A DNA stretch of 64,000 bases, from NCBI GenBank assembly GCA_030750975.1, contig JASMHC010000022.1, positions 46,859-110,858 of the forward strand, in the 5' to 3' direction. The notes under the pieces were generated by a model, which had not been told where the DNA came from, made no database searches, and saw nothing but the letters and a program-made list of their open reading frames with translations. Below are positions 16,756-25,567 of the stretch, piece by piece; the first letter of the stretch is position 1, and the number at the start of each line of letters is the position of its first letter. Made by a program: the position numbers and the translations under genes. The stretch comes from Paracoccaceae bacterium. Its GTDB lineage: Bacteria > Pseudomonadota > Alphaproteobacteria > Rhodobacterales > Rhodobacteraceae.

Positions 16756-17399
16756 CCGAACCCTTACCCTCCTATGGACTTTGGCTGCTGGTATTCATCA
16801 ACTCTGCAGTCTTCATCCTCTTCGCCTTCAGCTTCTTCAAGCCGAAGACATCGCGCGACTGGCGCAGCTTCGGAGCTTTCAGCGCCTTCATCGTGGCGCT
16901 CTTCGTCGAAATGTATGGGTTTCCCCTGACAATCTTCTTTCTGTCGGGGTGGCTTCAGTCCAATTGGCCCGGAATCGATTGGTTCGCACATGACAGCGGG
17001 CACCTGCCGGAAATGATCTTCGGCTGGCGGTCGAACCCGCATTTCGGGCCGTTCCATCTCCTGAGCTTCGCGCTGATTGGCGGCGGCTTCTGGCTGATCT
17101 CGGTGGCCTGGCATCATCTCTGGGCTGCACAGCGGGCCGGGCGACTTGCGGTTACGGGTCCCTACGCACGGATACGGCATCCGCAGTATGTGGGGTTCGT
17201 TCTCATTATGGCCGGGTTCCTGGTGCAATGGCCGACGATCCTCACGCTCGCCATGTTCCCGGTCCTCGTGTGGATGTATGCGCGACTTGCGAAAAGCGAG
17301 GAGGCCGACAGCCTTGCCCAGTTTGGGGAAGCCTGGGAGAGATATGCAGAGGATGTTCCGGCGTTTCTACCTCGATTCCGGGAAGTTGCCGCGCAATGA
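16752..17399 (+). CDS. ICMT/PEMT-like membrane methyltransferase
   Basis: This 215-residue integral membrane protein has about five helices and the isoprenylcysteine carboxyl methyltransferase motif GPYARIRHPQYVGFVLIMAG near residue 135, followed by a conserved EE...F...W..Y pattern (SEEADSLAQFGEAWERYAED). Bacterial members are of unknown substrate and often lie near metal-resistance genes. It overlaps the DUF2933-like gene by four bases. Confidence 0.82.
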   Translation: MTEPLPSYGLWLLVFINSAVFILFAFSFFKPKTSRDWRSFGAFSAFIVALFVEMYGFPLTIFFLSGWLQSNWPGIDWFAHDSGHLPEMIFGWRSNPHFGPFHLLSFALIGGGFWLISVAWHHLWAAQRAGRLAVTGPYARIRHPQYVGFVLIMAGFLVQWPTILTLAMFPVLVWMYARLAKSEEADSLAQFGEAWERYAEDVPAFLPRFREVAAQ

Positions 17400-17512
17400 A
17401 CGCAAGCGTTCTGGTCCGTTTTTGTAAGGCGCAAGCTGGCTATCGGGAAACCGGAGCGACGTCAGTTTTTTCCGATTATCGAGCGCGCGCCTGCGAATTG
17501 ATCGATGATTGA
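17396..17512 (+). CDS. Possible 38-residue peptide
   Basis: An ATG overlapping the methyltransferase stop opens a 38-codon frame rich in Arg and Ala, ending ACELIDD. Support is limited to the ATGA overlap typical of the surrounding operons. No family is recognised. Confidence 0.25.
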   Translation: MNASVLVRFCKAQAGYRETGATSVFSDYRARACELIDD

Positions 17513-17578
17513 GTTTGAGATCGGAAATGCAAGACAGATTTGCGATTTGAAAGCGCCGAGACCAAGAGAGCGAACGGA

Positions 17579-18631
17579 GTGAGCAATCTGGTGATCCTCG
17601 GAGGATCCGGTGATGTCGGGTCGCGGCTTATTCGCCTCCTTTCCGACCATCAGGAATGGAAGGTTTGGGCGGTTTCCAGGCGAAGCCGCGTCGTTGAAAC
17701 GACGCTGGAGAACGTCGTCTATACGGCCCTCGACGTTGCGCGCCCCGGAGCGGCCAAGTCACTTCCCGACGACGCCATCGTCGTTAATCTTACTGAAGCG
17801 ACGCTACCGGAACTGGTGGCCGAACGCCTCGCAAGAGGCGAAACGGTCCTCGATACATCGGCGACGCCGAGCTATGTCGATGCCCTGATCCGGGCAGCGG
17901 CCGGGACAAACGGATGTCTTGTTACGGGCGTTGGGACGGCTCCGGGTCTCAGCACATTGATGGCGGCAGATCTGGCAAGCGACGAACAGGTAGAGACGCT
18001 GCGTATCGGCCTCGAGCTTGGCATGGGCCGTCATTATGGGCAGGCAGCGGCTGAGTGGTTCTTTCGGACGCTTGGACAACCTTATGACGACCCGGTCACT
18101 GGCCGGTCCGTAGTTCCTGGCACGAAGCCGTGGAGATTTAATTTCGCGCGGAACGAGGCGCCGAGACTGGCACTCGATGTGGCGTTTCCCGATGAGGGCA
18201 TACAAACAAATGGACGCGATGTCTTTGTTCGCCACTACCTGGCCGTCGATCCACCCTTTGTCACACGCCTATTTGCAGCGGCACAACGGCTTAGACTCGG
18301 ACGCTGGATGTCAAAGCATTCCCTGCAAATGACAAAACTAACACAGTGGTTACCGCAATTCGGGCAAATAAGAACAAGGATTACGGCGGTTGCGTTCGAT
18401 TGCGAGGGCAGGGAGATTGCCGCGAACCTGTTCGAAGGTGGCGATCAGGCTGATTTGACGGCTGCGATGATACTGGTGACACTTGAGGCAATGCGGTCCG
18501 GCGATGCGCGACAGGCAGGGGCGAATTCCATTGTTGACCACCTTGATCTGGAGCGGGCGCTGAGCGGTCTGCGTCGCCACTTTCCAGGCATAAAGCCTTT
18601 GTGCATGAACACTCGGCCCAAGCCGAACTAG
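17579..18631 (+). CDS. Saccharopine dehydrogenase-like NAD(P)-binding protein
   Basis: The protein starts with a Rossmann motif (LVILGGSGDVGSRLIRLL), followed by VVNLTEATLPELVAERLARG and a TGVGTAPGLSTLMAADLA segment, as in saccharopine dehydrogenase/reductase-like proteins of unknown substrate. I prefer the GTG at 17579 (350 residues), which has AAGAGAG eight bases upstream and places the Rossmann strand at the N-terminus. A TTG at 17540 would add 13 residues. It precedes an amino-acid permease by 9 bases and is likely co-transcribed with it. Confidence 0.72.
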   Translation: MSNLVILGGSGDVGSRLIRLLSDHQEWKVWAVSRRSRVVETTLENVVYTALDVARPGAAKSLPDDAIVVNLTEATLPELVAERLARGETVLDTSATPSYVDALIRAAAGTNGCLVTGVGTAPGLSTLMAADLASDEQVETLRIGLELGMGRHYGQAAAEWFFRTLGQPYDDPVTGRSVVPGTKPWRFNFARNEAPRLALDVAFPDEGIQTNGRDVFVRHYLAVDPPFVTRLFAAAQRLRLGRWMSKHSLQMTKLTQWLPQFGQIRTRITAVAFDCEGREIAANLFEGGDQADLTAAMILVTLEAMRSGDARQAGANSIVDHLDLERALSGLRRHFPGIKPLCMNTRPKPN

Positions 18632-18640
18632 GAAACAAGA

Positions 18641-19984
18641 ATGACGGGACACGATATGAAACACGACCACGGCGGCGACGGCTACAAGAAGAACTCCATC
18701 ACTTTGGGCGGCGCGGTTGCCATGGGCACGGGCGTGATGATCGGGGCGGGGATCTTTGCCCTGACGGGTCAGATCGCTGAACTTGCCGGGCCGCTCTTTC
18801 CCATTGCCTTCATCATCGGCGCGATCGTCACCGGGTTCAGTTCCTACAGCTATATCAAGATGTCCAACGCCTGGCCCTCGGCAGGGGGTATCGGGATGAT
18901 CCTCCAGAAGTGTTACGGACCGGGGGCGGTTGCGGCAGGGGCGGCGCTTCTCATGGCGCTCAGCATGGTGATCGCGGAAAGCCTCGTCGCAAGGACCTTT
19001 GCCACCTATCTTTTGCGTCCGTTCGATATCGAGGGCGGGCCGCTTGTGCCCATCCTTGCCGTTGGGGTAATCCTATTCGCCTTCCTCGTAAACATCGCGG
19101 GCAACCGCTCAATTGGGCTGTTCTCGATGGTCATGGCCGCAATCAAGATCGGGGGCATCGCTCTCTTCGGGATCGCGGCCCTGTGGTCGAGCGGGTTTGA
19201 ATTCGCTGCCGCGTCGCGGGACGCTGTGGATTTCGGCCCGATGGGTTTCGTCGCCTCGGTCGCGCTTGCCATTCTTGCGTTCAAGGGGTTCACGACGATC
19301 ACCAACAGCGGCGCCGAGATCACCGATCCCAACCGCAACGTGGGGCGCGCGATCATGATTTCGATTGCGCTGTGCGTCGTCGTCTATCTGCTCGTGGCCT
19401 TCGGTGTCGGATCCAGCCTGACCATAGACGAGATCATTGCCGCCAAGGACTATTCGCTGGCCGAGGCGGCGGAACCGGCATTGGGTCAGGTCGGCTTCCT
19501 GCTGACGGTCCTGCTGGCCGTTGTGGCGACGGCCTCGGCGGTTCTGGCGAGTGTCTTTGCGGTCTCGCGGATGCTTGCGATGCTTACGAATATGAAGATG
19601 ATCCCGCATAGTCACTTCGGCATGTCCGGTCCGATCCAGCGGCATACGCTGGTTTACACCGTGGTGATCGCATCCTTCCTTGCTGTGTTTTTCGATCTGA
19701 GCCGCATCGCGTCGCTGGGTGCGTTCTTCTATCTGACGATGGATATGGCCGTGCATTGGGGTGTCTGGCGCTACCGCAGGGCAGAGATCGGTGCCTCGGG
19801 TGTCATCATTCTTGCAGCACTCGGGTTTGACGCGATCATTCTGGTAGCGTTCACTGCCATGAAGCTACAAAGCGATCCCGCGATTGTCGCCTACGCGGCC
19901 CTTACGATCGCGGGAGTCTTTCTGTTCGAACGCGCCTACCTGTCGCGCTGGCTGGCACCGCAAGATGAGCCCGCCCACAGTTGA
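18641..19984 (+). CDS. APC-family amino acid permease
   Basis: This 447-residue protein has a His-rich N-terminus (MTGHDMKHDHGGDG) followed by about twelve membrane helices. The first helix carries the APC signature GTGVMIGAGIFALTGQ, and the eighth region has FAVSRMLAMLTNMKMIP. The substrate is probably an amino acid or amine but cannot be assigned. The stop overlaps the TTG start of nhaA. Confidence 0.85.
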   Translation: MTGHDMKHDHGGDGYKKNSITLGGAVAMGTGVMIGAGIFALTGQIAELAGPLFPIAFIIGAIVTGFSSYSYIKMSNAWPSAGGIGMILQKCYGPGAVAAGAALLMALSMVIAESLVARTFATYLLRPFDIEGGPLVPILAVGVILFAFLVNIAGNRSIGLFSMVMAAIKIGGIALFGIAALWSSGFEFAAASRDAVDFGPMGFVASVALAILAFKGFTTITNSGAEITDPNRNVGRAIMISIALCVVVYLLVAFGVGSSLTIDEIIAAKDYSLAEAAEPALGQVGFLLTVLLAVVATASAVLASVFAVSRMLAMLTNMKMIPHSHFGMSGPIQRHTLVYTVVIASFLAVFFDLSRIASLGAFFYLTMDMAVHWGVWRYRRAEIGASGVIILAALGFDAIILVAFTAMKLQSDPAIVAYAALTIAGVFLFERAYLSRWLAPQDEPAHS

Positions 19985-21123
19985 CGGATATTGCCACGCA
20001 ATCGGTCCGTGACGGGCGGCGCGCGGGGTTCGCCATGCTCGTCGGTCTTGCTCTGGGTATGGCGGCCGCGAACTCGCCGCTGGCGGACATTTATGCGATT
20101 GTGCATCACCTGCCTCTGCTGGTTGGGGCGGGCACCTGGGCAATCGAAGCCCCTCTGATCGAGTGGATAAATCAGGGCCTTCTGACGGTCTTCTTCTTTC
20201 TCATCGGTCTTCACACAAATCACGAGCTGACCAGTGGGGCGCTGTCCGAACCCGGTGCGGCCGTGCTTCCGGCAAGTGCGGCGCTTGGGGGCATGATTGT
20301 GCCGGCAGCGATCTACTTCGGGCTCAATGCCGGAGATACCGTCGCCCTGCGTGGCTGGGCAATCCCGATTGCGACAGACATCGTCTTGGTCCTTGGCGTC
20401 CTCTCGCTGTTTTCGGGCCGGGTTGACCCTGCGATCATCGCCTTTGCCACAGCCGCAGCGATTTTCGACGACCTTGGCGCGGTAATTGTCATCGCATTGT
20501 TCTACGGAGCGTTCGATCAGTTTTGGCCGCTTTGGGTGGTGGTTGGCGGCTTAGCAGGTCTATTTCTGCTCAATCGAACCCGAAGGGCATCTCTCTTGCC
20601 TTACCTTGCCTTCGGCTGCGTTCTCTGGGCAGGACTTATACTGACCGGTCTCGAAGGAGCCATTGCAGGGGCAATTGTCGGGTTTTCATTGCCGCTGTCG
20701 TCGTTTCCGCCAAGAGCGACAGCGCGCGCCGTGCGGCGCGTTTCGCCAGTTGCTCTGTTCTGTGTTGTGCCAATCTTCACATTCTTCAACGGCGGCGTCA
20801 TGATGGATTTTGCTCCTGCTGACCCACAGGCATGGTCTGTCGCAATCGGCGTTGCGATTGCTTTGATTGTCGGTAAGCCTTTGGGAATTTTCGGCGGAAC
20901 ACTTCTGGCGCTTCGCCTCGGCATCGGAACACTCCCGCCCGGCACCTCGATGCGGGACGTCATTAGGGTCTCACTGCTGGCTGGCGTCGGTTTCACCATG
21001 AGCTTGTTCATCGTCGGTGCGGCATTCGATGCAACTCCGATCGCCGCAACGGCAAAACTCGCCGTTGTGAGCAGTTCAGCTTTCGCCGCATTGCTCGGCA
21101 TCATTGCGTTCAAGATGCGCTGA
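19981..21123 (+). CDS. nhaA: Na+/H+ antiporter NhaA
   Basis: The 380-residue antiporter exports Na+ in exchange for protons. NhaA landmarks are ANSPL in helix I, FFFLIGLHTNHEL, ATDIVLVLGVLSL, the ion-binding pair in IFDDLGAVIVIALFY and the late GVGFTMSLFIVG. The start is a TTG whose last bases overlap the permease stop (TTGA); it gives the expected N-terminal length. The segment normally reading IGLEVKREL is altered to IGLHTNHEL, which could change regulation or specificity (inference). Confidence 0.9.
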   Translation: MTDIATQSVRDGRRAGFAMLVGLALGMAAANSPLADIYAIVHHLPLLVGAGTWAIEAPLIEWINQGLLTVFFFLIGLHTNHELTSGALSEPGAAVLPASAALGGMIVPAAIYFGLNAGDTVALRGWAIPIATDIVLVLGVLSLFSGRVDPAIIAFATAAAIFDDLGAVIVIALFYGAFDQFWPLWVVVGGLAGLFLLNRTRRASLLPYLAFGCVLWAGLILTGLEGAIAGAIVGFSLPLSSFPPRATARAVRRVSPVALFCVVPIFTFFNGGVMMDFAPADPQAWSVAIGVAIALIVGKPLGIFGGTLLALRLGIGTLPPGTSMRDVIRVSLLAGVGFTMSLFIVGAAFDATPIAATAKLAVVSSSAFAALLGIIAFKMR

Positions 21124-21150
21124 TTGTTTGAGCCCCTAGCAACGGATGCC

Positions 21151-21633
21151 TCACTCCTCGTCTTTGGGCTCGACACAAGGCTCCCAGTCCCACAGGCGGT
21201 TCATCGTCGCAAACAGGAAGGATGCGGACCAGGCAATCAGCAGGAGCCCGTTGAGGGCCTCGACACCGGCGATAAACCTCATATGACTAGTTGGGACGAT
21301 ATCGCCAATCCCGAGCGATGTGTACATGACAGCCGAGAAATATAGATAGTCGAGCGGGTGTGCCATGTCGGGTCCCTCAAAGCCACCGATCCCGAACCAC
21401 GCCCCCGCAATCCAGAAGCCGCCTGCGAAGAGCCCGATCTGGAACAGATGGGTGACAAACAACAGACTCACGATAGACAGAACGCGCGTATGCGGCCACA
21501 TCGGAATGGATGCCATGTGGCCCGAGCAGAAGCGCAGGGATACCAAATGCAGATAGGCTGTTGCGACAAAGAGTGCGACAGATATGGCTATCGAAACTAA
21601 CAACTGTGATCTCTCTCTTGATCTTGTCGGCAC
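21151..21633 (-). CDS. Two-TM potassium-channel-like protein
   Basis: This 160-residue membrane protein has about four hydrophobic segments. The last two flank a pore loop with the selectivity-filter-like sequence TSLGIGD (residues about 113-119), as in Ion_trans_2 channels. No RCK or ligand-binding domain is fused. It is convergent with nhaA, 27 bases away. Confidence 0.75.
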   Translation of the reverse strand: MPTRSRERSQLLVSIAISVALFVATAYLHLVSLRFCSGHMASIPMWPHTRVLSIVSLLFVTHLFQIGLFAGGFWIAGAWFGIGGFEGPDMAHPLDYLYFSAVMYTSLGIGDIVPTSHMRFIAGVEALNGLLLIAWSASFLFATMNRLWDWEPCVEPKDEE

Positions 21634-21922
21634 GAGAATGGGTTATGACCCAATGCGTCAAGATAAACTAGGATCATCCATTTTTGGAGGCTCGGGCTAC
21701 TGGTCGATGTGGGAGGCGATGTATTGCGCGTTATTGCAGCGCCTGTTGACCGATCCTGCTTCGCGGGAAAGCCAATGTCGAAATTGGTCGTTTTCTGGAC
21801 GCCTCGGCAACAGAAACTCTCCAAAAATTAATAAAAGAACGACTCTCAGATATCTGGGCGTTCACAACCATAATTAACATAAACTTCATTATGCGATTCC
21901 GAACTTGGCTGCTCGCGGTCCG
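21634..21922. other. Intergenic region left of the ISKra4-like element
   Basis: About 290 bases contain no convincing gene. The AT-rich part (21820-21895) is the likely promoter region of the channel gene or a remnant. It does not encode the missing N-terminal half of the sulfatase-maturase gene found on the other side of the element. Confidence 0.4.
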
Positions 21923-21945
21923 GGGAGTGGGCAAAACTTGGGGGT
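21923..21945. repeat. Left terminal inverted repeat of the ISKra4-like element
   Basis: The 23-base end begins GGGAGTGGGC and ends TTGGGGGT. It matches the reverse complement of 23315-23337 at 22 of 23 positions. Confidence 0.85.
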
Positions 21946-23271
21946 TTAAGCTGCCATCGTGGTGTCAAAGACTGTCAAGCGACCGTCGAGGGCAGCGGCT
22001 CGTGCGACTGCCACGTTGTGTGCACCTTCTGGTGACCACCGCATGCGTCTGCGCTTACCCATGCGCGCATTTCCAATGTCATCGACGCAGCCTTCGGCCC
22101 GAGACGTTGAAATCGGCAAGCCCCGGCGATATCGCCATCCATAATTTATGAGTGAACCCCTATTGTTTGCGAGATAGCTGTGCAGATACTGGCAACGAGA
22201 AAGAGCCCTTTGGGCTTGATCCCGAACCGCGAGGTCGTATTTTGCAAGCCTTGCGCAGTCGTCCATCAGCCATTGAAGATGCGTACCGACTGTCTGGGCT
22301 TTGCCGTGCCAAAGGTTCCATCTTAATGACTCGACCGGAGTCATTAGAATCGCGGTTGTTCCCGGGAAGTCTTTTCTCTGCACGAGGCCGCTGATTGCGT
22401 TCTCCACATGCTTAACCCGCATCGAGATGTGCCACCAGTCGAGGATGTGTCGTACTTTTCCACGGGCTGCGTTCCGGATTAAGTTAGGTAGTGCCGCCTT
22501 TCCGTCTGAAATAACTGTGATGGGGCGCCGCTCGTCCCACCCAAGTGCATCCAAATCGCGCCGAATCTGGGACACAGGCGAGGTCGCGGCTTGTGGCGAA
22601 AGACCAAGGCGGCGACACATTTCGTGGGTTTCTTTCTTGCCAACCACAACATCAAGATGACGTTTTTGGTATTCCGGCCGGCACCGAACATGAGCGCCGT
22701 CGATGAAGACGGTGAGCGGATGCGATTTTTGGCTTTCGCATATGGGTGGAGCCTCATCGGCGATGGCTTTGGCAACTTTGCCGAGACGATTTCGGACAGT
22801 GGTGTTGTGTTGCTTGGCACAGGGTAGAAAGGTTTCCAATATCCGAGCCGCCTCCCGAAATGAGTGGCGTGCTCCCATCTCGGCCTGAAGCAACTTCAAT
22901 TCCGGTGTCACACGATCGCGAAAGACCTGTGAAAGTGGCGAAAGCGAGCCGCCTTTTCCGCGCCGGCAAAAACACTTTCGCCGCGGCACCCTAAGCGGAA
23001 ACCGCCCAAAGAGAGTATCGAGCACCCGGGTTCGATAATCGTGAATGGGCATGGTACGACCGCAGCAAGGGCAGCTGCGGCTGGCATCAGATATTTCCTC
23101 AATCTGATGCTGTATAATGGCCAACTGAAGTTGCGCGAGAAGCACTTTGCTGTGCTCGAGTTTGAGCCCCAAGTCACCGTGACACTGGCCGGGAAGTTTG
23201 AAACGAATGATCTGCTGCTTTCTCTTCTCCCCAGCCTCAGTCGTAGTTTCCACATTAATTCGTACGTCCAT
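21946..23271 (-). CDS. ISKra4-family transposase
   Basis: This is a transposase of about 441 residues. An N-terminal zinc-finger-like CPCCGRTMPIHDYRTR segment (residues about 66-80) is followed by a second basic motif CFCRRGKGG, and the DDE-like core includes VFIDGAHVRCRPEYQKR, VISDGKAALPNLIRNA and ILDWWHISMRV. The ATG at 23271 follows GGAGG at 5-base spacing and is preferred over a TTG four codons upstream. The frame is intact, so the element may still be active. Confidence 0.87.
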   Translation of the reverse strand: MDVRINVETTTEAGEKRKQQIIRFKLPGQCHGDLGLKLEHSKVLLAQLQLAIIQHQIEEISDASRSCPCCGRTMPIHDYRTRVLDTLFGRFPLRVPRRKCFCRRGKGGSLSPLSQVFRDRVTPELKLLQAEMGARHSFREAARILETFLPCAKQHNTTVRNRLGKVAKAIADEAPPICESQKSHPLTVFIDGAHVRCRPEYQKRHLDVVVGKKETHEMCRRLGLSPQAATSPVSQIRRDLDALGWDERRPITVISDGKAALPNLIRNAARGKVRHILDWWHISMRVKHVENAISGLVQRKDFPGTTAILMTPVESLRWNLWHGKAQTVGTHLQWLMDDCARLAKYDLAVRDQAQRALSRCQYLHSYLANNRGSLINYGWRYRRGLPISTSRAEGCVDDIGNARMGKRRRMRWSPEGAHNVAVARAAALDGRLTVFDTTMAA

Positions 23272-23314
23272 GCCAGCCTCCAAGTGTTCAAAAACTCAAA
23301 GACAATAGCAGAAC

Positions 23315-23337
23315 ACCCCCAACTTTTGCCCACTCCC
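23315..23337. repeat. Right terminal inverted repeat of the ISKra4-like element
   Basis: The sequence ends CCCACTCCC and is the 22-of-23 partner of the left end. Confidence 0.85.
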
Positions 23338-23763
23338 ATGGTCGGGAAGTGGGTAGGCACCCCCGGAGGCTTATGCGTGTTCGCGGAAACCTGCGGTGAT
23401 GGTCTGGCGCTGGAACATGACGGCAGCCTTTATTCATGCGATCACTATGTCTACCCCGAATACAAGCTGGGCCAAATTAACGAGACGCCGATGCGTGAAA
23501 TGCTTTGGTCCGACCGCCAGATGCAGTTCGGCCAAGACAAATTGGAAAGCCTGACCGCCCAATGCCGCAATTGTTCGTTCAAGTTCGCCTGCAACGGCGG
23601 TTGTCCAAAACACCGCTTTGCGACATCAAAGAACGGCGAGGAGGGGCACAATTATTTCTGCGAAAGCTACACGATGTTCTTCCACCACACGGCGGATCGT
23701 CTACGCGACATGGCCCGCTTGGTTGCGGCTGGACGACCGGCTTCTGAAGTGGCCCGGAAATAG
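23338..23763 (+). pseudogene. 3' remnant of an anaerobic sulfatase-maturase (radical SAM/SPASM) gene
   Basis: Directly after the IS end the frame reads MVGKWVGTPGGLCVFAETCG and continues to a TAG at 23763. It carries the SPASM auxiliary-cluster cysteines typical of anaerobic sulfatase-maturating enzymes (LYSCDHYVYPEYKLG, CRNCSFKFACNGGCPKHRF). The radical-SAM CxxxCxxC half is missing, and nothing resembling it lies on the left of the IS. The gene is therefore dead, and the rearrangement was more than a simple insertion. No sulfatase gene is in view. Confidence 0.8.
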
Positions 23764-23924
23764 GGCTGTGCTACGTAATCGCTGGGTAAGCGCCGTTTCA
23801 TTCTGTGCGTGTGAGCGATACTTGAACCGCGAATCTTGTTGGCCACAGGGTAGGGGTCTCAAGGATCCTCTTCCATCATCGTTTCCTTGAAGACTTCCGC
23901 AGGTTTTGCTCCAAAGGAGGCATT

Positions 23925-24188
23925 CTAACCTAGGTCAAAACCGTCGAGATCGTCAGGCAGAAGACGGTACCGGATTACATTACCTTCATGGGGGCCGCGA
24001 ACTTGCTCGCCAATATAAGCGGCGACTTCGTCTTGATCAACTTCAGGAACCTCAGCTTCAGCGGCCATTTCAAGGACCGCAGCATGATTAAATGCTTTGT
24101 ATTCCAGAATGGCTTGATCCGAAAGCACCATGAAACGCAAACCTCGCGATGTGAAACAATTATCACTCTGAAATAGAACGACTTTCAT
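23925..24188 (-). CDS. Hypothetical small acidic protein
   Basis: The 87-residue protein (MKVVLFQSDNCF...) has an acidic C-terminal half with EVPEVDQDEVAAYIGEQV and DDLDGFDLG. No known domain is recognised and the ribosome-binding site is weak. Composition and frame use look coding. It lies between two intergenic stretches, so it is probably a single-gene unit. Confidence 0.45.
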   Translation of the reverse strand: MKVVLFQSDNCFTSRGLRFMVLSDQAILEYKAFNHAAVLEMAAEAEVPEVDQDEVAAYIGEQVRGPHEGNVIRYRLLPDDLDGFDLG

Positions 24189-24362
24189 ACTCACACAAGT
24201 TTACGTTTCACAATTTATGAAGCGATTTTGATACAGAAATAGCACATGTGGGACATTTCTACTTTGCGCTTACAAGGCGAAAGGCTCGTAATTTATCCTA
24301 TGTGCACTTTTGTTTTGGACATCAAATCTGAGCTGAGTATCCGGTCATACTGAGCGATAAGG

Positions 24363-24391
24363 TTGACATCTATAAGTCAAAAATGGATCAT
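24363..24391 (+). promoter_or_regulatory. Possible sigma-70-type promoter of the fic gene
   Basis: TTGACA at 24363-24368 is followed 17 bases later by GATCAT at the -10 position, about 30 bases before the Fic start. The -35 is perfect, the -10 poor. Confidence 0.35.
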
Positions 24392-24422
24392 GGTTGAGTT
24401 ATAGAAAGGATTTCTATCGCTC

Positions 24423-25529
24423 ATGGCATGGAACTGGCAACTACCTGACTGGCCGAATTTCCAGTATGAAGCTTCTGCGATCGCGCCGTATGAGGAGAGG
24501 TTTTTGCTGTCCTCGGGTGAGATCATCGGGGCTGTCCAGCATGTCAACCAGTCTGAACGGGATCAATTGCGTATTGAACTCCTGAGCGATGAAGCAATGC
24601 AAACCAGTGCCATCGAAGGAGAGATGCTGGACCGACAAAGTGTGCAGTCGTCGTTGCGTCGCCATCTTGGGTTGGCGCCGGATAGTTACCCGTCCAAGCC
24701 GCGCGAACAGGGTGTGGCGGAAATGATGGTTGATGTCTATTCGAGTTATGCTGAACCGCTAACCCATGAGACACTGTTCAGGTGGCACGAGATGCTAATG
24801 TCTCATGACAGGCGTCTGGAAACGATTGGGGCTTACCGGCAACACGCTGACGCCATGCAGATTGTCTCTGGGCGTTATGACCGTCCGACAGTTCATTTCG
24901 AGGCGCCTCCTTCAGATCGGGTTTCGGACGAGATGACTCGCTTTGTCGAGTGGTTCAACGGAACGGCCCCTGGTGCAGCTGTACCACTCACTGCTTTGAC
25001 GCGCGCTGCACTCAGTCACCTTTACTTCGAGAGTATTCATCCTTTCGAGGACGGGAATGGTCGTTTGGGACGCGCGCTTGCCGAGAAGGCATTGGCACAA
25101 AACATCGGTCAACCGAGCATGATAGCACTTTCGTTTACGATCGAGCGGGAGCGGAAGGCTTATTATGCCCAATTGGAGCAGCACCAAACGACGTTGGATG
25201 TGACTTCGTGGTTGGAGTGGTTTGCAGCAACGGTTCTGGCGGCGCAAAAAGTGACCTTGGAGCGTGTAGGGTTTTATATCGCGAAGGCGCATTTCTACGA
25301 TCAGCATCGCGACAGTCTTAATGAGCGGCAAGCCAAGGTGATTGCGCGCCTTTTCCGTGCAGGACCCGATGGCTTTGAGGGTGGGCTAAGTGCCGAGAAC
25401 TACATTTCGATAACGGGTACGTCGCGGGCGACAGCAACCCGGGATCTACAGGATTTGGTCGGTTTAGGCGCTCTCACCCGCACCGGAGAGAGACGATACA
25501 CGCGCTATTGGTTGGACTTGGTGGAATAA
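24423..25529 (+). CDS. Fic-family protein, probable AMP-transferase
   Basis: The 368-residue protein carries the Fic motif HPFEDGNGRLGR at residues 206-217, which transfers AMP (or a related group) from a nucleotide to a target protein hydroxyl. An N-terminal TSAIEGE (61-67) matches the inhibitory alpha-helix motif (S/T)xxxE(G/N) found in self-inhibited Fic proteins, so activity is probably autoregulated. A C-terminal winged-helix-like segment (about 310-365, ITGTSRATATRDLQDLVGLGAL) suggests DNA binding. A role as toxin, regulator or defence factor is open. Confidence 0.9.
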   Translation: MAWNWQLPDWPNFQYEASAIAPYEERFLLSSGEIIGAVQHVNQSERDQLRIELLSDEAMQTSAIEGEMLDRQSVQSSLRRHLGLAPDSYPSKPREQGVAEMMVDVYSSYAEPLTHETLFRWHEMLMSHDRRLETIGAYRQHADAMQIVSGRYDRPTVHFEAPPSDRVSDEMTRFVEWFNGTAPGAAVPLTALTRAALSHLYFESIHPFEDGNGRLGRALAEKALAQNIGQPSMIALSFTIERERKAYYAQLEQHQTTLDVTSWLEWFAATVLAAQKVTLERVGFYIAKAHFYDQHRDSLNERQAKVIARLFRAGPDGFEGGLSAENYISITGTSRATATRDLQDLVGLGALTRTGERRYTRYWLDLVE

Positions 25530-25541
25530 GTGCAGGTGCGA

Positions 25542-25567
25542 ATTGAGAGGCGTGTCAGCCTCTCAAT
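25542..25567 (+). terminator. Hairpin after fic
   Basis: The perfect inverted repeat ATTGAGAGGC / GCCTCTCAAT with a 6-base loop starts 12 bases after the fic stop. It has no T-run but is a plausible transcription end. Confidence 0.5.

Larger units (their letters stand above)
21923..23337 (-). mobile_element. ISKra4-family insertion sequence
   Basis: The element is 1415 bases, bounded by 23-base terminal inverted repeats (21923-21945 and 23315-23337) that begin GGGAGTGGGCAAAA and differ at one position. It contains a single transposase gene on the minus strand. No clear target duplication is visible. The right end abuts a truncated sulfatase-maturase gene. Confidence 0.85.

Noticed and set aside
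21584..21877. 97-codon plus-strand frame
   Set aside because: It begins inside the channel gene on the other strand, and the product has no sensible domain or ribosome-binding site.
23338..23763. Maturase as an intact gene started at the ATG at 23338
   Set aside because: The radical-SAM half with its CxxxCxxC motif is missing and the frame begins exactly at the IS end, so it is a remnant.
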